The notes under the pieces were generated by a model. The model ran no database searches, had not been told where the DNA came from, and saw nothing but the letters and a program-made list of their open reading frames with translations. A program made the position numbers and the translations under genes. Below, piece by piece: positions 54,920 to 63,768 of a DNA stretch of 64,000 nucleotides. The stretch comes from Alphaproteobacteria bacterium (lineage in GTDB: Bacteria; Pseudomonadota; Alphaproteobacteria; Micavibrionales; Micavibrionaceae), in the NCBI GenBank assembly GCA_018608245.1, contig JABAZY010000017.1, positions 49,857 to 113,856 on the forward strand, given 5' to 3'. Numbering within the stretch: the first letter of the stretch is position 1; each line of letters opens with the position of its first letter.

Positions 54920-55957
54920 TTATTCAGCAGCTACTTTTGTCGGATCATCATTTGGTGTGAAGGCCACTTCAGCAAATACATCTTCCCAAGCACCTTCTGT
55001 TGACGCACGTGAGTACTCAGTAGAGCGGTTTTCAAAGAAGTTTGTGTGCTCCGCACCGTTCAACATTTCGTCCATCCATGGAAGTGGATTTTTAGTTGTG
55101 CCATAAATAGGTTCTAGGTTTAATTGTTGTAGGCGACGGTCACCAATATAGCGGATATATTTTTTCACATCTTCTGGTGTCATACCTTCGATTGGTCCCA
55201 TTTCAAAACATAGGTCAATGAACGCATCTTCATGCTCAACGGTTTGTTCACAACAGGCTGTGATTTCTGCCTTTAACTCATCATCCCAAATGTCTTGGTT
55301 TTCATTGATGAATGAGTTGAACAATTTAATCATTGAAAGACAATGTAGTGTTTCATCACGTACTGACCATGTTACGATTTGCCCCATACCCTTCATTTTA
55401 TTGAAACGTGGGAAGTTCATTAGAATGGCGAAAGATGCAAATAAAGCTAGACCTTCTGTGAAGGCGCCAAACATAGCCATTGTTTTTGCAATTTCACGAC
55501 GGCTATCCATTGATACGTCTTGCATGTAATCAAATTTATCTTTCATTTCTTTGTAATCTAGAAACGCAGAATATTCGACTTCTGGCATACCGATTGTATC
55601 AAGAAGGTGAGAGTAAGCCGCAATATGTACTGTCTCAATATTTGAGAAAGCGGCTAGCATCATTTGAACTTCAACAGGGCCAAAAATTTGGCTGTAATAC
55701 TTCATGTAGGCGTTGTTTACTTCCACATCAGCCTGTGTGAAGAAACGGAAAATTTGTGTCATCAGGTTGATTTCTGATTCTGTTAGGTTTTTCTTCCAAT
55801 CACGAACATCCTCAGCCAATGGTACTTCTTCTGGTAACCAGTGAATTCTTTGTTGTGTTAACCAAGCTTCATGACACCAAGGGTACAAAAACGGTTTATA
55901 AACATGGCGTTCTTGCAGAAGGGGTGAATTGGCTTTTTCCTGATCAGTAATTGGCAT
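54920..55957 (-). CDS. nrdB: ribonucleoside-diphosphate reductase beta subunit
   Basis: 345 residues. Carboxylate and His iron ligands in NIETVHIAAYSH (E108, H111), with the radical Tyr115 four residues after the His as in class Ia enzymes; an acidic ligand lies near D77. It supplies the radical for deoxynucleotide synthesis with NrdA, whose gene is not in the window. Two NrdR boxes and a promoter lie 160-210 bases upstream. Confidence 0.94.
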   Translation of the reverse strand: MPITDQEKANSPLLQERHVYKPFLYPWCHEAWLTQQRIHWLPEEVPLAEDVRDWKKNLTESEINLMTQIFRFFTQADVEVNNAYMKYYSQIFGPVEVQMMLAAFSNIETVHIAAYSHLLDTIGMPEVEYSAFLDYKEMKDKFDYMQDVSMDSRREIAKTMAMFGAFTEGLALFASFAILMNFPRFNKMKGMGQIVTWSVRDETLHCLSMIKLFNSFINENQDIWDDELKAEITACCEQTVEHEDAFIDLCFEMGPIEGMTPEDVKKYIRYIGDRRLQQLNLEPIYGTTKNPLPWMDEMLNGAEHTNFFENRSTEYSRASTEGAWEDVFAEVAFTPNDDPTKVAAE

Positions 55958-56091
55958 TGTATGCTCCTATTAGCGTTAATTTTATGTTTAATCGATTCTG
56001 TATGCTGTTGATTGTAGGTTTTATGGTGAAAATGCCGAGTCAATGAATCGATTCGTCCACAATTTTCAAAAAACTACGATTTTAAGCGAAA

Positions 56092-56120
56092 ATTCATGCC
56101 TTCGATAAGAAGCATGAATC
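56092..56120 (-). terminator. hairpin after the NrdR boxes
   Basis: ATTCATGCTTC / GAAGGCATGAAT on the minus strand (one bulge), then TTTTC. It is either the msrB terminator or a hairpin near the 5' end of the nrdB transcript. Confidence 0.4.
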
Positions 56121-56165
56121 TAATATATGGTATATATTTTAGTTTGTGAATACTATATATGGTGT
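56118..56165 (-). promoter_or_regulatory. NrdR box pair with overlapping nrdB promoter
   Basis: Box B (56150-56165) matches the 16-base NrdR consensus acaCwAtATaTwGtgt at 14 positions, box A (56118-56133) at 11. Their starts are 32 bases apart, the usual three helical turns. Between and within them on the minus strand lie TTCACA (56145-56150) and TATATT (56122-56127), 17 bases apart, so NrdR bound here would cover the promoter. Confidence 0.75.
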
Positions 56166-56174
56166 TTTTTTGGA

Positions 56175-56717
56175 TTATTCACCAAAAAGAGATAAATATT
56201 TATCATAGCCTTCTGCTGCCATATCTGCTTTTGGGACAAAACGCATTGAAGCTGAATTTATACAGTAACGTAGTCCACCAGATTCGGCAGGACCGTCATT
56301 AAAAACATGCCCTAAATGCGAGTCTGTTTCTTCAGATTTCACTTCTGTACGCGCCATGCCCAATTTATTGTCAACTTCGGTTTTAACGTAGTTTTCGTCA
56401 ATTGGCTTGGTAAAGCTTGGCCAACCTGTGCCTGAATCAAATTTATCTGTAGATGAGAATAATGCTTTACCGTTGATGACATCAACGTAGATACCTTCTT
56501 CTTTATGATCCCAATATTCATTTTTAAATGGACGTTCTGTGCCGCCCTCCATTGTGACTTTCTTTTGTAAGGGTGTCAGATGGTCGGTTGAGTGTGTCAT
56601 TTCTTGTTTTTCCCCATTTTTGGCAAAGGATTGGTTGTTTTGTGTCAGTGAATAGGTGAATAGCCCACTTATTGTTAATACAGAAGCAATTAGAAGTGTT
56701 TTTTTCTTTATAAGCAT
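56175..56717 (-). CDS. msrB: peptide-methionine (R)-S-oxide reductase, exported, zinc-less
   Basis: 180 residues. An N-terminal hydrophobic signal or anchor, then the MsrB domain: [22 protein letters not shown] and catalytic Cys152 in [11 protein letters not shown]. The zinc CxxC pairs are missing (D79 and N82 stand where the first pair would be). It reduces Met-R-sulfoxide in envelope proteins. It is upstream of nrdB on the same strand, but the NrdR promoter lies between them. Confidence 0.93.
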   Translation of the reverse strand: MLIKKKTLLIASVLTISGLFTYSLTQNNQSFAKNGEKQEMTHSTDHLTPLQKKVTMEGGTERPFKNEYWDHKEEGIYVDVINGKALFSSTDKFDSGTGWPSFTKPIDENYVKTEVDNKLGMARTEVKSEETDSHLGHVFNDGPAESGGLRYCINSASMRFVPKADMAAEGYDKYLSLFGE

Positions 56718-56832
56718 GGGTTTTCTTTCGTTATTTCAAATATACAGCATATTCGTGCAAATGCGCGTATTCGTTACATTATGCAATTAATTATGCCGTT
56801 TTTCGTTGCTTTTGGGGGATATTTATAATAAA

Positions 56833-56851
56833 AACTTAATTGAGTTAAGTT
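56833..56851. repeat. inverted repeat in the msrB-cspA divergent region
   Basis: AACTTAA - TTGAG - TTAAGTT, seven-base arms. The 324-base interval 56718-57041 holds this, the leader hairpin at 56989-57013 and AT-rich sequence; no gene is visible. Confidence 0.3.
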
Positions 56852-56988
56852 ATTACCTATTTGAGGATTTCAAATTATAGAATCTTAGGCAGAATATCAA
56901 GGCGCCGATCTATTAAAAGATCTCTTCTTTATCTGTTTTTAAAGTTTGTTAATTACCCCAACTTTGGAATGATCTAGGCTCTAAATTA

Positions 56989-57013
56989 TTTCTAACTTAT
57001 TATAGGTTAGAAA
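56989..57013 (+). promoter_or_regulatory. hairpin in the cold-shock gene leader
   Basis: TTTCTAAC and GTTAGAAA with a nine-base loop, ending 28 bases before the ATG and 15 bases before the AAGGAG. It would lie in the 5' UTR and could affect translation with temperature. Confidence 0.4.
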
Positions 57014-57041
57014 GTCTAAACGCAGATTAAGGAGATTACTA

Positions 57042-57248
57042 ATGGCGACAGGCACAGTTAAATGGTTCAATACAACAAAGGGATATGGTTTTATCTCTCC
57101 TGACCAAGGAGACAAAGACGTATTTGTTCACATTACAGCATTGGAAAAAGCTGGTATCCGTCAATTAAATGACGGTCAAAAAGTGACTTTCGAAATTGAA
57201 GAAAAAAATGGTAAAGAGTCAGCAGTTGAAATTCAATTAGCTGACTAA
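57042..57248 (+). CDS. cold-shock protein, CspA family
   Basis: 68 residues. RNP1 KGYGFISPD and RNP2 VFVHI in a single cold-shock domain; TGTVKWFN at the start. It binds single-stranded RNA and DNA as an RNA chaperone. AAGGAG lies seven bases before the ATG, with a long AT-rich leader as usual for csp genes. Confidence 0.96.
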   Translation: MATGTVKWFNTTKGYGFISPDQGDKDVFVHITALEKAGIRQLNDGQKVTFEIEEKNGKESAVEIQLAD

Positions 57249-57269
57249 TTTTTCATTTAAGAAATTTTA

Positions 57270-57314
57270 AAATATGCCGTGTGTTTTTAAATAAATATGC
57301 GGCATATTTTTTTG
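57270..57314 (+). terminator. terminator of the cold-shock gene
   Basis: AAATATGCCG (57270-57279) and CGGCATATTT (57300-57309), a 20-base loop, then a T-run, 21 bases past the stop. Confidence 0.7.
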
Positions 57315-57371
57315 TAACTTCTACTGAGCAATAACGAATATTATGTAAGTTAACCTAAGAGATATAATTAT

Positions 57372-58538
57372 ATGTGTGCTTTAGCCAACCCCGTATCGAA
57401 CTTTTCTGCTCAACCAACTCAATCTATTGAGGCCGATCGTGGTTATGTTGCATCATCTATGCCAGATTTGCTAAGTGATACACCGCCTTTATCTTATTTC
57501 GAGTTTTGGCCGACGGGATTATTTTACTTTCCGATGAAGTTATATGGGCTGTATCTAGCAGCGAGATATGGTGGGTTAACGCTCCCAACAATTACGGATC
57601 CTTTGTTTGATGTTGGTGGTTTTCATGGGGAATCAAAAGCACAAATTCATACACAAATCCCTGAAAGCTTAAATGCACAATTTGCCAATACACTTCCTTT
57701 AACAAAAATAGAGGGAGAGGCTACCGAGATTACATTGAAGCGTGCTCTTGATTTATTGGCGCAGCATAAATTGGAATATCCGATCATTGTAAAGCCAGAT
57801 GTCGGTATGCGTGGAATGGGTGTTCAACGCGTATATGCGCCAGAGGATATTAAGCAGTATATTGAAAAATATCCCGCAGGTGAGACCATGATATTTCAAG
57901 AAATGTATGATTATCCATCAGAAGTTGGATTATTTTATATTCGTAAACCTTCGGAAGCAAAGGGACGTATTTTCTCATTAACAGCTAAGTATTTTTCTTA
58001 TGTTGTTGGAGACGGTCAGACACCGCTTAAACAGTTAATTGAAGAACATCCGCGCTATGGGCGTATTGCGCATGTATATTTACCACGTCACGAGGATAAG
58101 TGGGATATGGTTTTAGATGAAGGTGAGCAATTTCGTATTGCGTTCGCTGGCAGTCATTCACGTGGTACAATTTTTAAGGATGGTAATCATTTAATCACGC
58201 CTAAAATGGAAAAGGCATGGGATAAGTTATCAAAACAAATTCCTGAGTTTTATTTTGGACGATTTGATGTTCGTTTCACGAATTTAGAAGATTTAGAAAC
58301 GTTAGAGAATATAAAAATTGTTGAAGTGAATGGCGCTGGAGCAGAAGCCACGCATGTGTGGGATTCTAAAACAAAATTGTTTGATGCTTATAAAACTCTC
58401 ATGAGGCAGTATAAGTATATGTTTGAAATTGGTGCTGAAAACAAAAAGCGTGGATTTAAACCAATGAAATTAAAAGCACTACTTAAGCATATGAATAAAG
58501 CAGAAAATTTGGCGGATTTATATCCGCCAACACATTAA
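57372..58538 (+). CDS. ATP-grasp protein, D-Ala-D-Ala-ligase-like
   Basis: 388 residues. ATP-grasp elements: IIVKPDVGMRGMGVQRV, FQEMYDYPSEVG, FGRFDVRF and IVEVNGAGAE. The N-terminal part (FEFWPTGLFYFPM, YGLYLAARYGG) is typical of a little-studied D-alanine--D-alanine ligase-like group, often with a membrane-near hydrophobic stretch. Substrate unknown; not the cell-wall Ddl. Followed 22 bases later by a small membrane protein. Confidence 0.8.
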   Translation: MCALANPVSNFSAQPTQSIEADRGYVASSMPDLLSDTPPLSYFEFWPTGLFYFPMKLYGLYLAARYGGLTLPTITDPLFDVGGFHGESKAQIHTQIPESLNAQFANTLPLTKIEGEATEITLKRALDLLAQHKLEYPIIVKPDVGMRGMGVQRVYAPEDIKQYIEKYPAGETMIFQEMYDYPSEVGLFYIRKPSEAKGRIFSLTAKYFSYVVGDGQTPLKQLIEEHPRYGRIAHVYLPRHEDKWDMVLDEGEQFRIAFAGSHSRGTIFKDGNHLITPKMEKAWDKLSKQIPEFYFGRFDVRFTNLEDLETLENIKIVEVNGAGAEATHVWDSKTKLFDAYKTLMRQYKYMFEIGAENKKRGFKPMKLKALLKHMNKAENLADLYPPTH

Positions 58539-58560
58539 TAAGCCACATTAAGGATTAAAA

Positions 58561-58806
58561 ATGTCTGATGATAAAAAAAATACAGATAAGTTAGATGAAG
58601 CGATTGATAAGGGAACTGTGAGTTTACTTGCGGGCGTTGGCGTTGGCACTTATGGGACAACGATGTTTGTTGCTAGCGGTTTTGTTTGCCCCGCTTGCGT
58701 CTTTGTGGCTCCCGCATTATTGGGGATGGGTGCTTATCAGCGCCATAAATACAAAAAATTTAAAAATGAAGCAACGGATAACTCTACTGAGGTAGATGAG
58801 AAATAA
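58561..58806 (+). CDS. small membrane protein, 81 residues
   Basis: A charged N-terminus, then one or two hydrophobic segments (about residues 20-58, with FVCPACVFV) and a basic-acidic tail. No family recognised. Likely co-transcribed with the ATP-grasp gene. The last 23 bases overlap the convergent hydrolase gene. Confidence 0.6.
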   Translation: MSDDKKNTDKLDEAIDKGTVSLLAGVGVGTYGTTMFVASGFVCPACVFVAPALLGMGAYQRHKYKKFKNEATDNSTEVDEK

Positions 58807-59659
58807 TTTTTGATTTAACTAAGTCATATTCTTCCCAAGGGATAAAATGACCGCGATTAGGCAATAAATTAATATCTGTCTTAGCATTGAGTAAATTATT
58901 TTTTGCGTAAACGGCGTTACCCGCAGGAACGAGCTTATCTTTCTCCCCTTGAATTACAGTCACTGGTATCTTTACTGTGTCTAATTTTTTCTTCATTATT
59001 TCCAATTGGTGTTTGAGCGGTAGAATTTCATCATTTGATGTTCTTACATTCTTAGGTAAAAGTTTTTTAATGAAATTATTATCAGCTAACTTATTGTACC
59101 ATCTTAATTCTTCTAACGCAGGGTTAATGGAAGGTGCTAACATAATTAGCGCAGAAACTCCCTCTGGGTAATCAACCGCCATACGTAAGGCCACTGGTCC
59201 GCCATATGAATGACCAATAACAATAATTGGCTGAGTAGTATTGGTTATCTGGATAGCACCTTGCATAATAAGCGCAGCTTGTTTCTGTAAACTAGGTTCG
59301 TACATTCCGTGGTCAGAGCCGTTATAGCCAGGGCGATCAACAGTAATAATATGCGCTTTTGCACGCAAATCTTCGTCTGCCAAGTAATCGGCCCATGCAT
59401 CCCAACTTCCTGGTGATCCGTGAATGAATAATATAGTGGGTTTGTTTCTATTACCACTTTGGGCGAAATGAAGTGGTTGCTGATTTATTGTTAAATCAGT
59501 TTGCTCGAAGTCGCTTTGTAGCTTTAATATTTCAACAACATGATCAGTTTTGTAATAAGGAGGAAAGCCAAACTTCATAATAAAAATTGTTCCTAAAATA
59601 ATAAAAAAAGCGCAAAAGAAACGCGCTTTTTTAGAATGATATAAGCCACCAAGAGCCAT
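58784..59659 (-). CDS. alpha/beta hydrolase, membrane-anchored
   Basis: 291 residues. An N-terminal hydrophobic anchor (FFCAFFIILGTIFIM), then HGSPGSWDAW (oxyanion), the nucleophile elbow GHSYGG, Asp in GEKDKLVP and His in NRGHFIP. A lipase/esterase-type enzyme probably facing the periplasm; substrate unknown. It starts two bases after the DoxX gene stop, so both form an operon. Confidence 0.88.
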   Translation of the reverse strand: MALGGLYHSKKARFFCAFFIILGTIFIMKFGFPPYYKTDHVVEILKLQSDFEQTDLTINQQPLHFAQSGNRNKPTILFIHGSPGSWDAWADYLADEDLRAKAHIITVDRPGYNGSDHGMYEPSLQKQAALIMQGAIQITNTTQPIIVIGHSYGGPVALRMAVDYPEGVSALIMLAPSINPALEELRWYNKLADNNFIKKLLPKNVRTSNDEILPLKHQLEIMKKKLDTVKIPVTVIQGEKDKLVPAGNAVYAKNNLLNAKTDINLLPNRGHFIPWEEYDLVKSKIISHLPQ

Positions 59660-59661
59660 GA

Positions 59662-60111
59662 TTATTTTTTAATTAATCCTAATAATGTATCTTTATGCAT
59701 CAAAATTAAGATCGCAGATGATACCCAAATACCAACAGCCATACCGAATAAAGTACCACCATCATCAAGGACAACAATGCCTAGTGGTGTAAATAAATGG
59801 AAGAAAATGGCTCCTGAGATAATACCCATTGCCATGATTGCACCAAGGCTGGTTAATAATGCTCTACCCATGAACAATCCTGCTAATAGTATTAAGCTAG
59901 CGATTAATTCTGCAGAGCCGATAACATAAGCATTAAAGATACCTGGTGGTAAAAAAAGACCGGGAAAACCAAGGCTTGCACCCCATGCATCCAATGTTCC
60001 AAAAATATGATCAGTCTCTGGTGAGCCTGTAAATTTGAAGAAAAGTGATTGGATAAAGATGAATGAAATGAATAGGCTTAAAATACCTTTGATAATTTTG
60101 CGTTTTGTCAT
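59662..60111 (-). CDS. DoxX-family membrane protein
   Basis: 149 residues with four membrane helices and the DoxX layout (FFKFTGSPETDHIF, GSAELIASLILLAGLFMG). Members are linked to redox homeostasis and quinone pools, but function is not established. Operon with the downstream hydrolase. Confidence 0.85.
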   Translation of the reverse strand: MTKRKIIKGILSLFISFIFIQSLFFKFTGSPETDHIFGTLDAWGASLGFPGLFLPPGIFNAYVIGSAELIASLILLAGLFMGRALLTSLGAIMAMGIISGAIFFHLFTPLGIVVLDDGGTLFGMAVGIWVSSAILILMHKDTLLGLIKK

Positions 60112-60186
60112 AGAAAGTCTTCCTAAATTTTTATTCTACTTTATATTCGTTCATTAAAGTTAATGGTTACAAAAAATTGATTGCTG

Positions 60187-60756
60187 ATGAATCAAGACGA
60201 TATATTAATGTTATTCCAAAATGTTATAGACCAACCATTATTGTTGGCTCTTTTAATTATTTTGGCAAGCTTTATTCTTGAGGATTTAGCAACAGCCGCG
60301 GCGGCGTTGATTACGGCGCAGACTGATGTTCATTTTATGATACCGTTTTCAGCTTTATTTATAGGAATTATCCTTGGTGATATTGGGTTATATGGGATTG
60401 GCAAATATTCAGCCCATTTTGTCTTCCTCAAAAAATTTGTAGCGCAGGATAAAGTTCATAAATTAGCGGTGGCATTAGATAAGAACTTAATATTGGCGAT
60501 CTTTACCTCTCGCTTCATACCGGGGATGCGCTTGCCCACATATATGGCCATGGGCGTCTTTGAAATATGGTTCAAACGGTTTTTAAGCGTGGTTATTGTC
60601 GCGGTTGGGCTATGGAGTGGTGCATCATTCTATTTATTCTATTTGCTTGGCGATAGTGCAGAGCACCTGTTCGGTATGTATAAGTGGTATGCACTAACAT
60701 TTATCGTCTTTATTGTGGTTTTGGGGCCTAAAATCTATCGGCGATTAAGGGGATAG
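60187..60756 (+). CDS. DedA-family membrane protein
   Basis: 189 residues from the ATG at 60187 (a TTG at 60181 is in frame). LEDLATAAAALI and FTSRFIPGMRLPTYMAMG are the DedA (SNARE-associated/VTT) signatures with the conserved Glu, Arg and Pro. These proteins act in envelope lipid transport, likely undecaprenyl-phosphate or phospholipid scrambling. Confidence 0.88.
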   Translation: MNQDDILMLFQNVIDQPLLLALLIILASFILEDLATAAAALITAQTDVHFMIPFSALFIGIILGDIGLYGIGKYSAHFVFLKKFVAQDKVHKLAVALDKNLILAIFTSRFIPGMRLPTYMAMGVFEIWFKRFLSVVIVAVGLWSGASFYLFYLLGDSAEHLFGMYKWYALTFIVFIVVLGPKIYRRLRG

Positions 60757-60862
60757 TCTTTAAGTATAGACATATGGCTGTAATCACTCTAAATTCACGC
60801 AGAAATTGCTACTGATTTTCACAAAAATTTGATTCTAAGTATTTATATAGAAAGACTAAGCT

Positions 60863-62482
60863 ATGCTTCGCCTTGTTAACCGTTTTCACCTGACTGATAA
60901 CCCAAGAGCCGATATTTTATCAGGTTTAACCGTTGCGCTGGCGTTGGTGCCAGAGGCGATTGCGTTTGCCTTTGTGGCTAAGGTTGATCCGCTCGTAGGT
61001 CTATATGCCGCCTTTTTTGTTGGCTTTATAACGTCTATATTTGGTGGGCGTAGTGGGATGATTTCAGGCGCAACAGGGGCAATGGCTGTGGCTATGGTTG
61101 GACTGGTCACTGTTTATGGCGTTGAGTATTTATTTGCAGCTGTCTTATTAACTGGTTTATTGCAAATTGGGGCTGGTGTATTTCATTTAGGAAAATTTAT
61201 CAGGTTGGTGCCTTATCCAGTTATGCTGGGGTTTGTGAACGGTTTGGCGATTGTGATCTTCTTGGCGCAATTAAATCAATTTAAAAAACCTGCTGAAGCA
61301 GTTGCTGGCGACGCCCATAGTACAGATGCTTCACATAGTGCGCTGGATGTTCTGTTCAATGGTGGATGGTTGCAAGGATCAGATATGAATTTAATGTTGG
61401 GGCCAACAGTACTGACTATGGTGATTATTTGGGTATTCCCTAAGGTACCAAAGCTTGGTACGTGGTTGCCAGCATCTCTTGTGTCTATTGTTGGCGTTAG
61501 CTTGTTGGTGATTGGGTTAGATTTAGATACTAAGACTGTTGGTGACTTAGCTAGTATCTCTGGCGGGCTTCCTGAATTTCATATTCCAATGGTGCCTTTT
61601 ACGTTTGAAACATTGATGATTATCTTCCCTGTTGCGCTGACGTTGGCGGCGATTGGGCTTATTGAGAGCTTATTAACGCTTACCTTGATTGACGAAATGA
61701 CAGAAACGCGTGGGCGTACGTCACGTGAATGTGTGGGGCAGGGGCTTGCCAATGCCACTTGTGGGGTATTCGGCGCAATGGGTGGTTGTGCCATGATCGG
61801 GCAATCTATGATTAATATTAAATCAGGCGGGCGTGGACGATTATCGGGTATTACTGCCGCGTTAGCCTTACTCACGTTTATTTTATTTACCTCACAATGG
61901 ATTGAAATGATCCCATTGGCAGCGCTGACGGGTCTTATGATGATGGTGGTTATTGGCACGTTTGCTTGGGCATCTGTACGTATTCTTCACAAAATTCCAC
62001 GCGAAGATGCGTTTGTGATTTTCTTGGTCACAGCCGTCACTGTTTTTCACGATTTGGCTGTAGCGGTTATTATTGGCGTGATTGTATCTGCGCTTGTTTA
62101 TGCATGGAAATCTGCCAATAAATTCTGGGTGACTGTATGGCATAATGAAGAGGATGGTAATAAAGTTTATAAACTTCACGGGCCATTATTCTTTGGGTCT
62201 ATAGCCAACTTTAAAGATGAGGTTGATCCAAATAATGACACAGAAGATGATATTGTCATCGATTTCAGCCACGCGCGTGTATGGGACCATTCGGCGCTGG
62301 AAGCTATTGATGTGATGGCGTTAAAATACACAGAAGCTGGTAAGAAATTGCATTTGGTTCATTTAAGTCAGGATTGTGCGTTGTTACTCAAAAATGCAAA
62401 AGATATGGTTGAAATTAATGTAATTGAAGATCCTCATTACGGAATTTTGGTAGATTATGCTACTGTGTTAGAGAAAAAATAA
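60863..62482 (+). CDS. SulP-family anion transporter
   Basis: 539 residues. A transporter core with about 12-14 membrane segments ([22 protein letters not shown]-like [20 protein letters not shown]) and a C-terminal STAS domain from about residue 430 ([17 protein letters not shown]). It moves sulfate, bicarbonate or dicarboxylate; the substrate is not readable. Ten bases before the L16-hydroxylase-like gene. Confidence 0.92.
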   Translation: MLRLVNRFHLTDNPRADILSGLTVALALVPEAIAFAFVAKVDPLVGLYAAFFVGFITSIFGGRSGMISGATGAMAVAMVGLVTVYGVEYLFAAVLLTGLLQIGAGVFHLGKFIRLVPYPVMLGFVNGLAIVIFLAQLNQFKKPAEAVAGDAHSTDASHSALDVLFNGGWLQGSDMNLMLGPTVLTMVIIWVFPKVPKLGTWLPASLVSIVGVSLLVIGLDLDTKTVGDLASISGGLPEFHIPMVPFTFETLMIIFPVALTLAAIGLIESLLTLTLIDEMTETRGRTSRECVGQGLANATCGVFGAMGGCAMIGQSMINIKSGGRGRLSGITAALALLTFILFTSQWIEMIPLAALTGLMMMVVIGTFAWASVRILHKIPREDAFVIFLVTAVTVFHDLAVAVIIGVIVSALVYAWKSANKFWVTVWHNEEDGNKVYKLHGPLFFGSIANFKDEVDPNNDTEDDIVIDFSHARVWDHSALEAIDVMALKYTEAGKKLHLVHLSQDCALLLKNAKDMVEINVIEDPHYGILVDYATVLEKK

Positions 62483-62494
62483 TAAGGTTTTTTG

Positions 62495-63670
62495 ATGATC
62501 TTAAATAAATTTCCATCTATTGAAGAATTTTATAAAATTTATTGGAATAAAAAACCATTTGTTGTGAGAGGGGCAATCTCTCAATCATCTTTCGATTATT
62601 TTGTTGATCCTGATACATTAGCGGGATTGTCGTTAGAAGAAGACATTAAATCACGTATTGTTATTACAGAAGCACAGGGTAAAAAATGGCGATGTGAGCA
62701 TGGTCCATTTGAAGAGAAACGATATTCTACGCTGGGTGAAAGAAATTGGAGTTTGCTTGTTCAAAATGTTGAGCAATACCACCATAAAACTGCGAATTTA
62801 TTGAAAGAATTTAACTTTGCACCACGCTGGCTAATGGATGACATCATGGTTAGTTATTCAACGGCAGGCGGTAGTGTAGGCCCGCATACTGATAGCTACC
62901 ATGTGTTTTTGGTACAAGGCATGGGTAAACGTACATGGCGTATTGGCTTCCAAGCAGTCGAGAATGAAGATTATATTGAAGGACAAGATTTAAAAGTTCT
63001 AAAAGATGATTTTGATGGTGAAGATGTAGAAGTTTCTATTGGTGATGTCATCTATATCCCTCCAAATTTTGCACATGAAGGAAAGACAATTGAAGAAGCA
63101 CTCACTTTTTCTGTTGGTTTTTTAGGCCCTAAATTATCAGAGATGTTAATTGAGTATGGTGCTTATATAGAAGAGCAGGAAGAAGTTGATAAGCATTATT
63201 CTGGTGATAATTTAAATATGCAAAATGCGTATTTTCAAATTAATGAAAAAGAGAAAAACAATATACAAAATGATTTAGTAAATATTATTCAAACGGATCA
63301 TTTTTCTAAATGGATGGTTAGTTATTTTTCAAAACCTACCCATGATGAAATAGAAAATATTGAGTTGCGCGCAAATCAAATTTCTGAAGAAAAGTTGCAG
63401 GTATTACTTCAAGAATCTGAAGTTCTGTATAAACCAGAGCATATAAAATTAACGATTATGCTATTGGATAATGGAGATATGCGTTTAGCCGTTTATGGTG
63501 ATGTTATTGAAACGACACCCACCCACAACAGATTAATTAGCTGGCTTGATCAAAATAGCACGCTTTCCCTCAAAGATATTGAAAGGCTAGGCGGTGTAGA
63601 GGCGTTAATTAACGTTATTAATCAACTGTATAACCAAAATATTCTATGCTTTGAAAGCGAAGAAAAGTAA
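62495..63670 (+). CDS. cupin (JmjC-type) ribosomal oxygenase, RoxA/YcfD-like
   Basis: 391 residues. Fe(II) site HTD in GSVGPHTDSYHVF and the distal His in PPNFAHEG, as in 50S L16 arginine hydroxylase. KPFVVRGA and APRWLMDDIMVSYS are also typical, and a winged-helix-like C-terminus follows. 2-oxoglutarate-dependent protein hydroxylation is expected. I use the ATG at 62495; TTG at 62492 is in frame. Confidence 0.9.
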   Translation: MILNKFPSIEEFYKIYWNKKPFVVRGAISQSSFDYFVDPDTLAGLSLEEDIKSRIVITEAQGKKWRCEHGPFEEKRYSTLGERNWSLLVQNVEQYHHKTANLLKEFNFAPRWLMDDIMVSYSTAGGSVGPHTDSYHVFLVQGMGKRTWRIGFQAVENEDYIEGQDLKVLKDDFDGEDVEVSIGDVIYIPPNFAHEGKTIEEALTFSVGFLGPKLSEMLIEYGAYIEEQEEVDKHYSGDNLNMQNAYFQINEKEKNNIQNDLVNIIQTDHFSKWMVSYFSKPTHDEIENIELRANQISEEKLQVLLQESEVLYKPEHIKLTIMLLDNGDMRLAVYGDVIETTPTHNRLISWLDQNSTLSLKDIERLGGVEALINVINQLYNQNILCFESEEK

Positions 63671-63680
63671 GTGTATTGAT

Positions 63681-63702
63681 AGTGCATACATATGTATGCA
63701 CT
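63681..63702. promoter_or_regulatory. perfect 22-bp palindrome
   Basis: AGTGCATACAT followed directly by its reverse complement, with no spacer, in the 98-base gap between the cupin gene and the last gene. It may be an operator for a dimeric regulator of the downstream gene, or a terminator without a strong T-run. Confidence 0.5.
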
Positions 63703-63768
63703 TAATTTTATGTAAATTTTATAAATATACACTTGTATGAGATTAAGGATATTATATAGGAGGTATAG

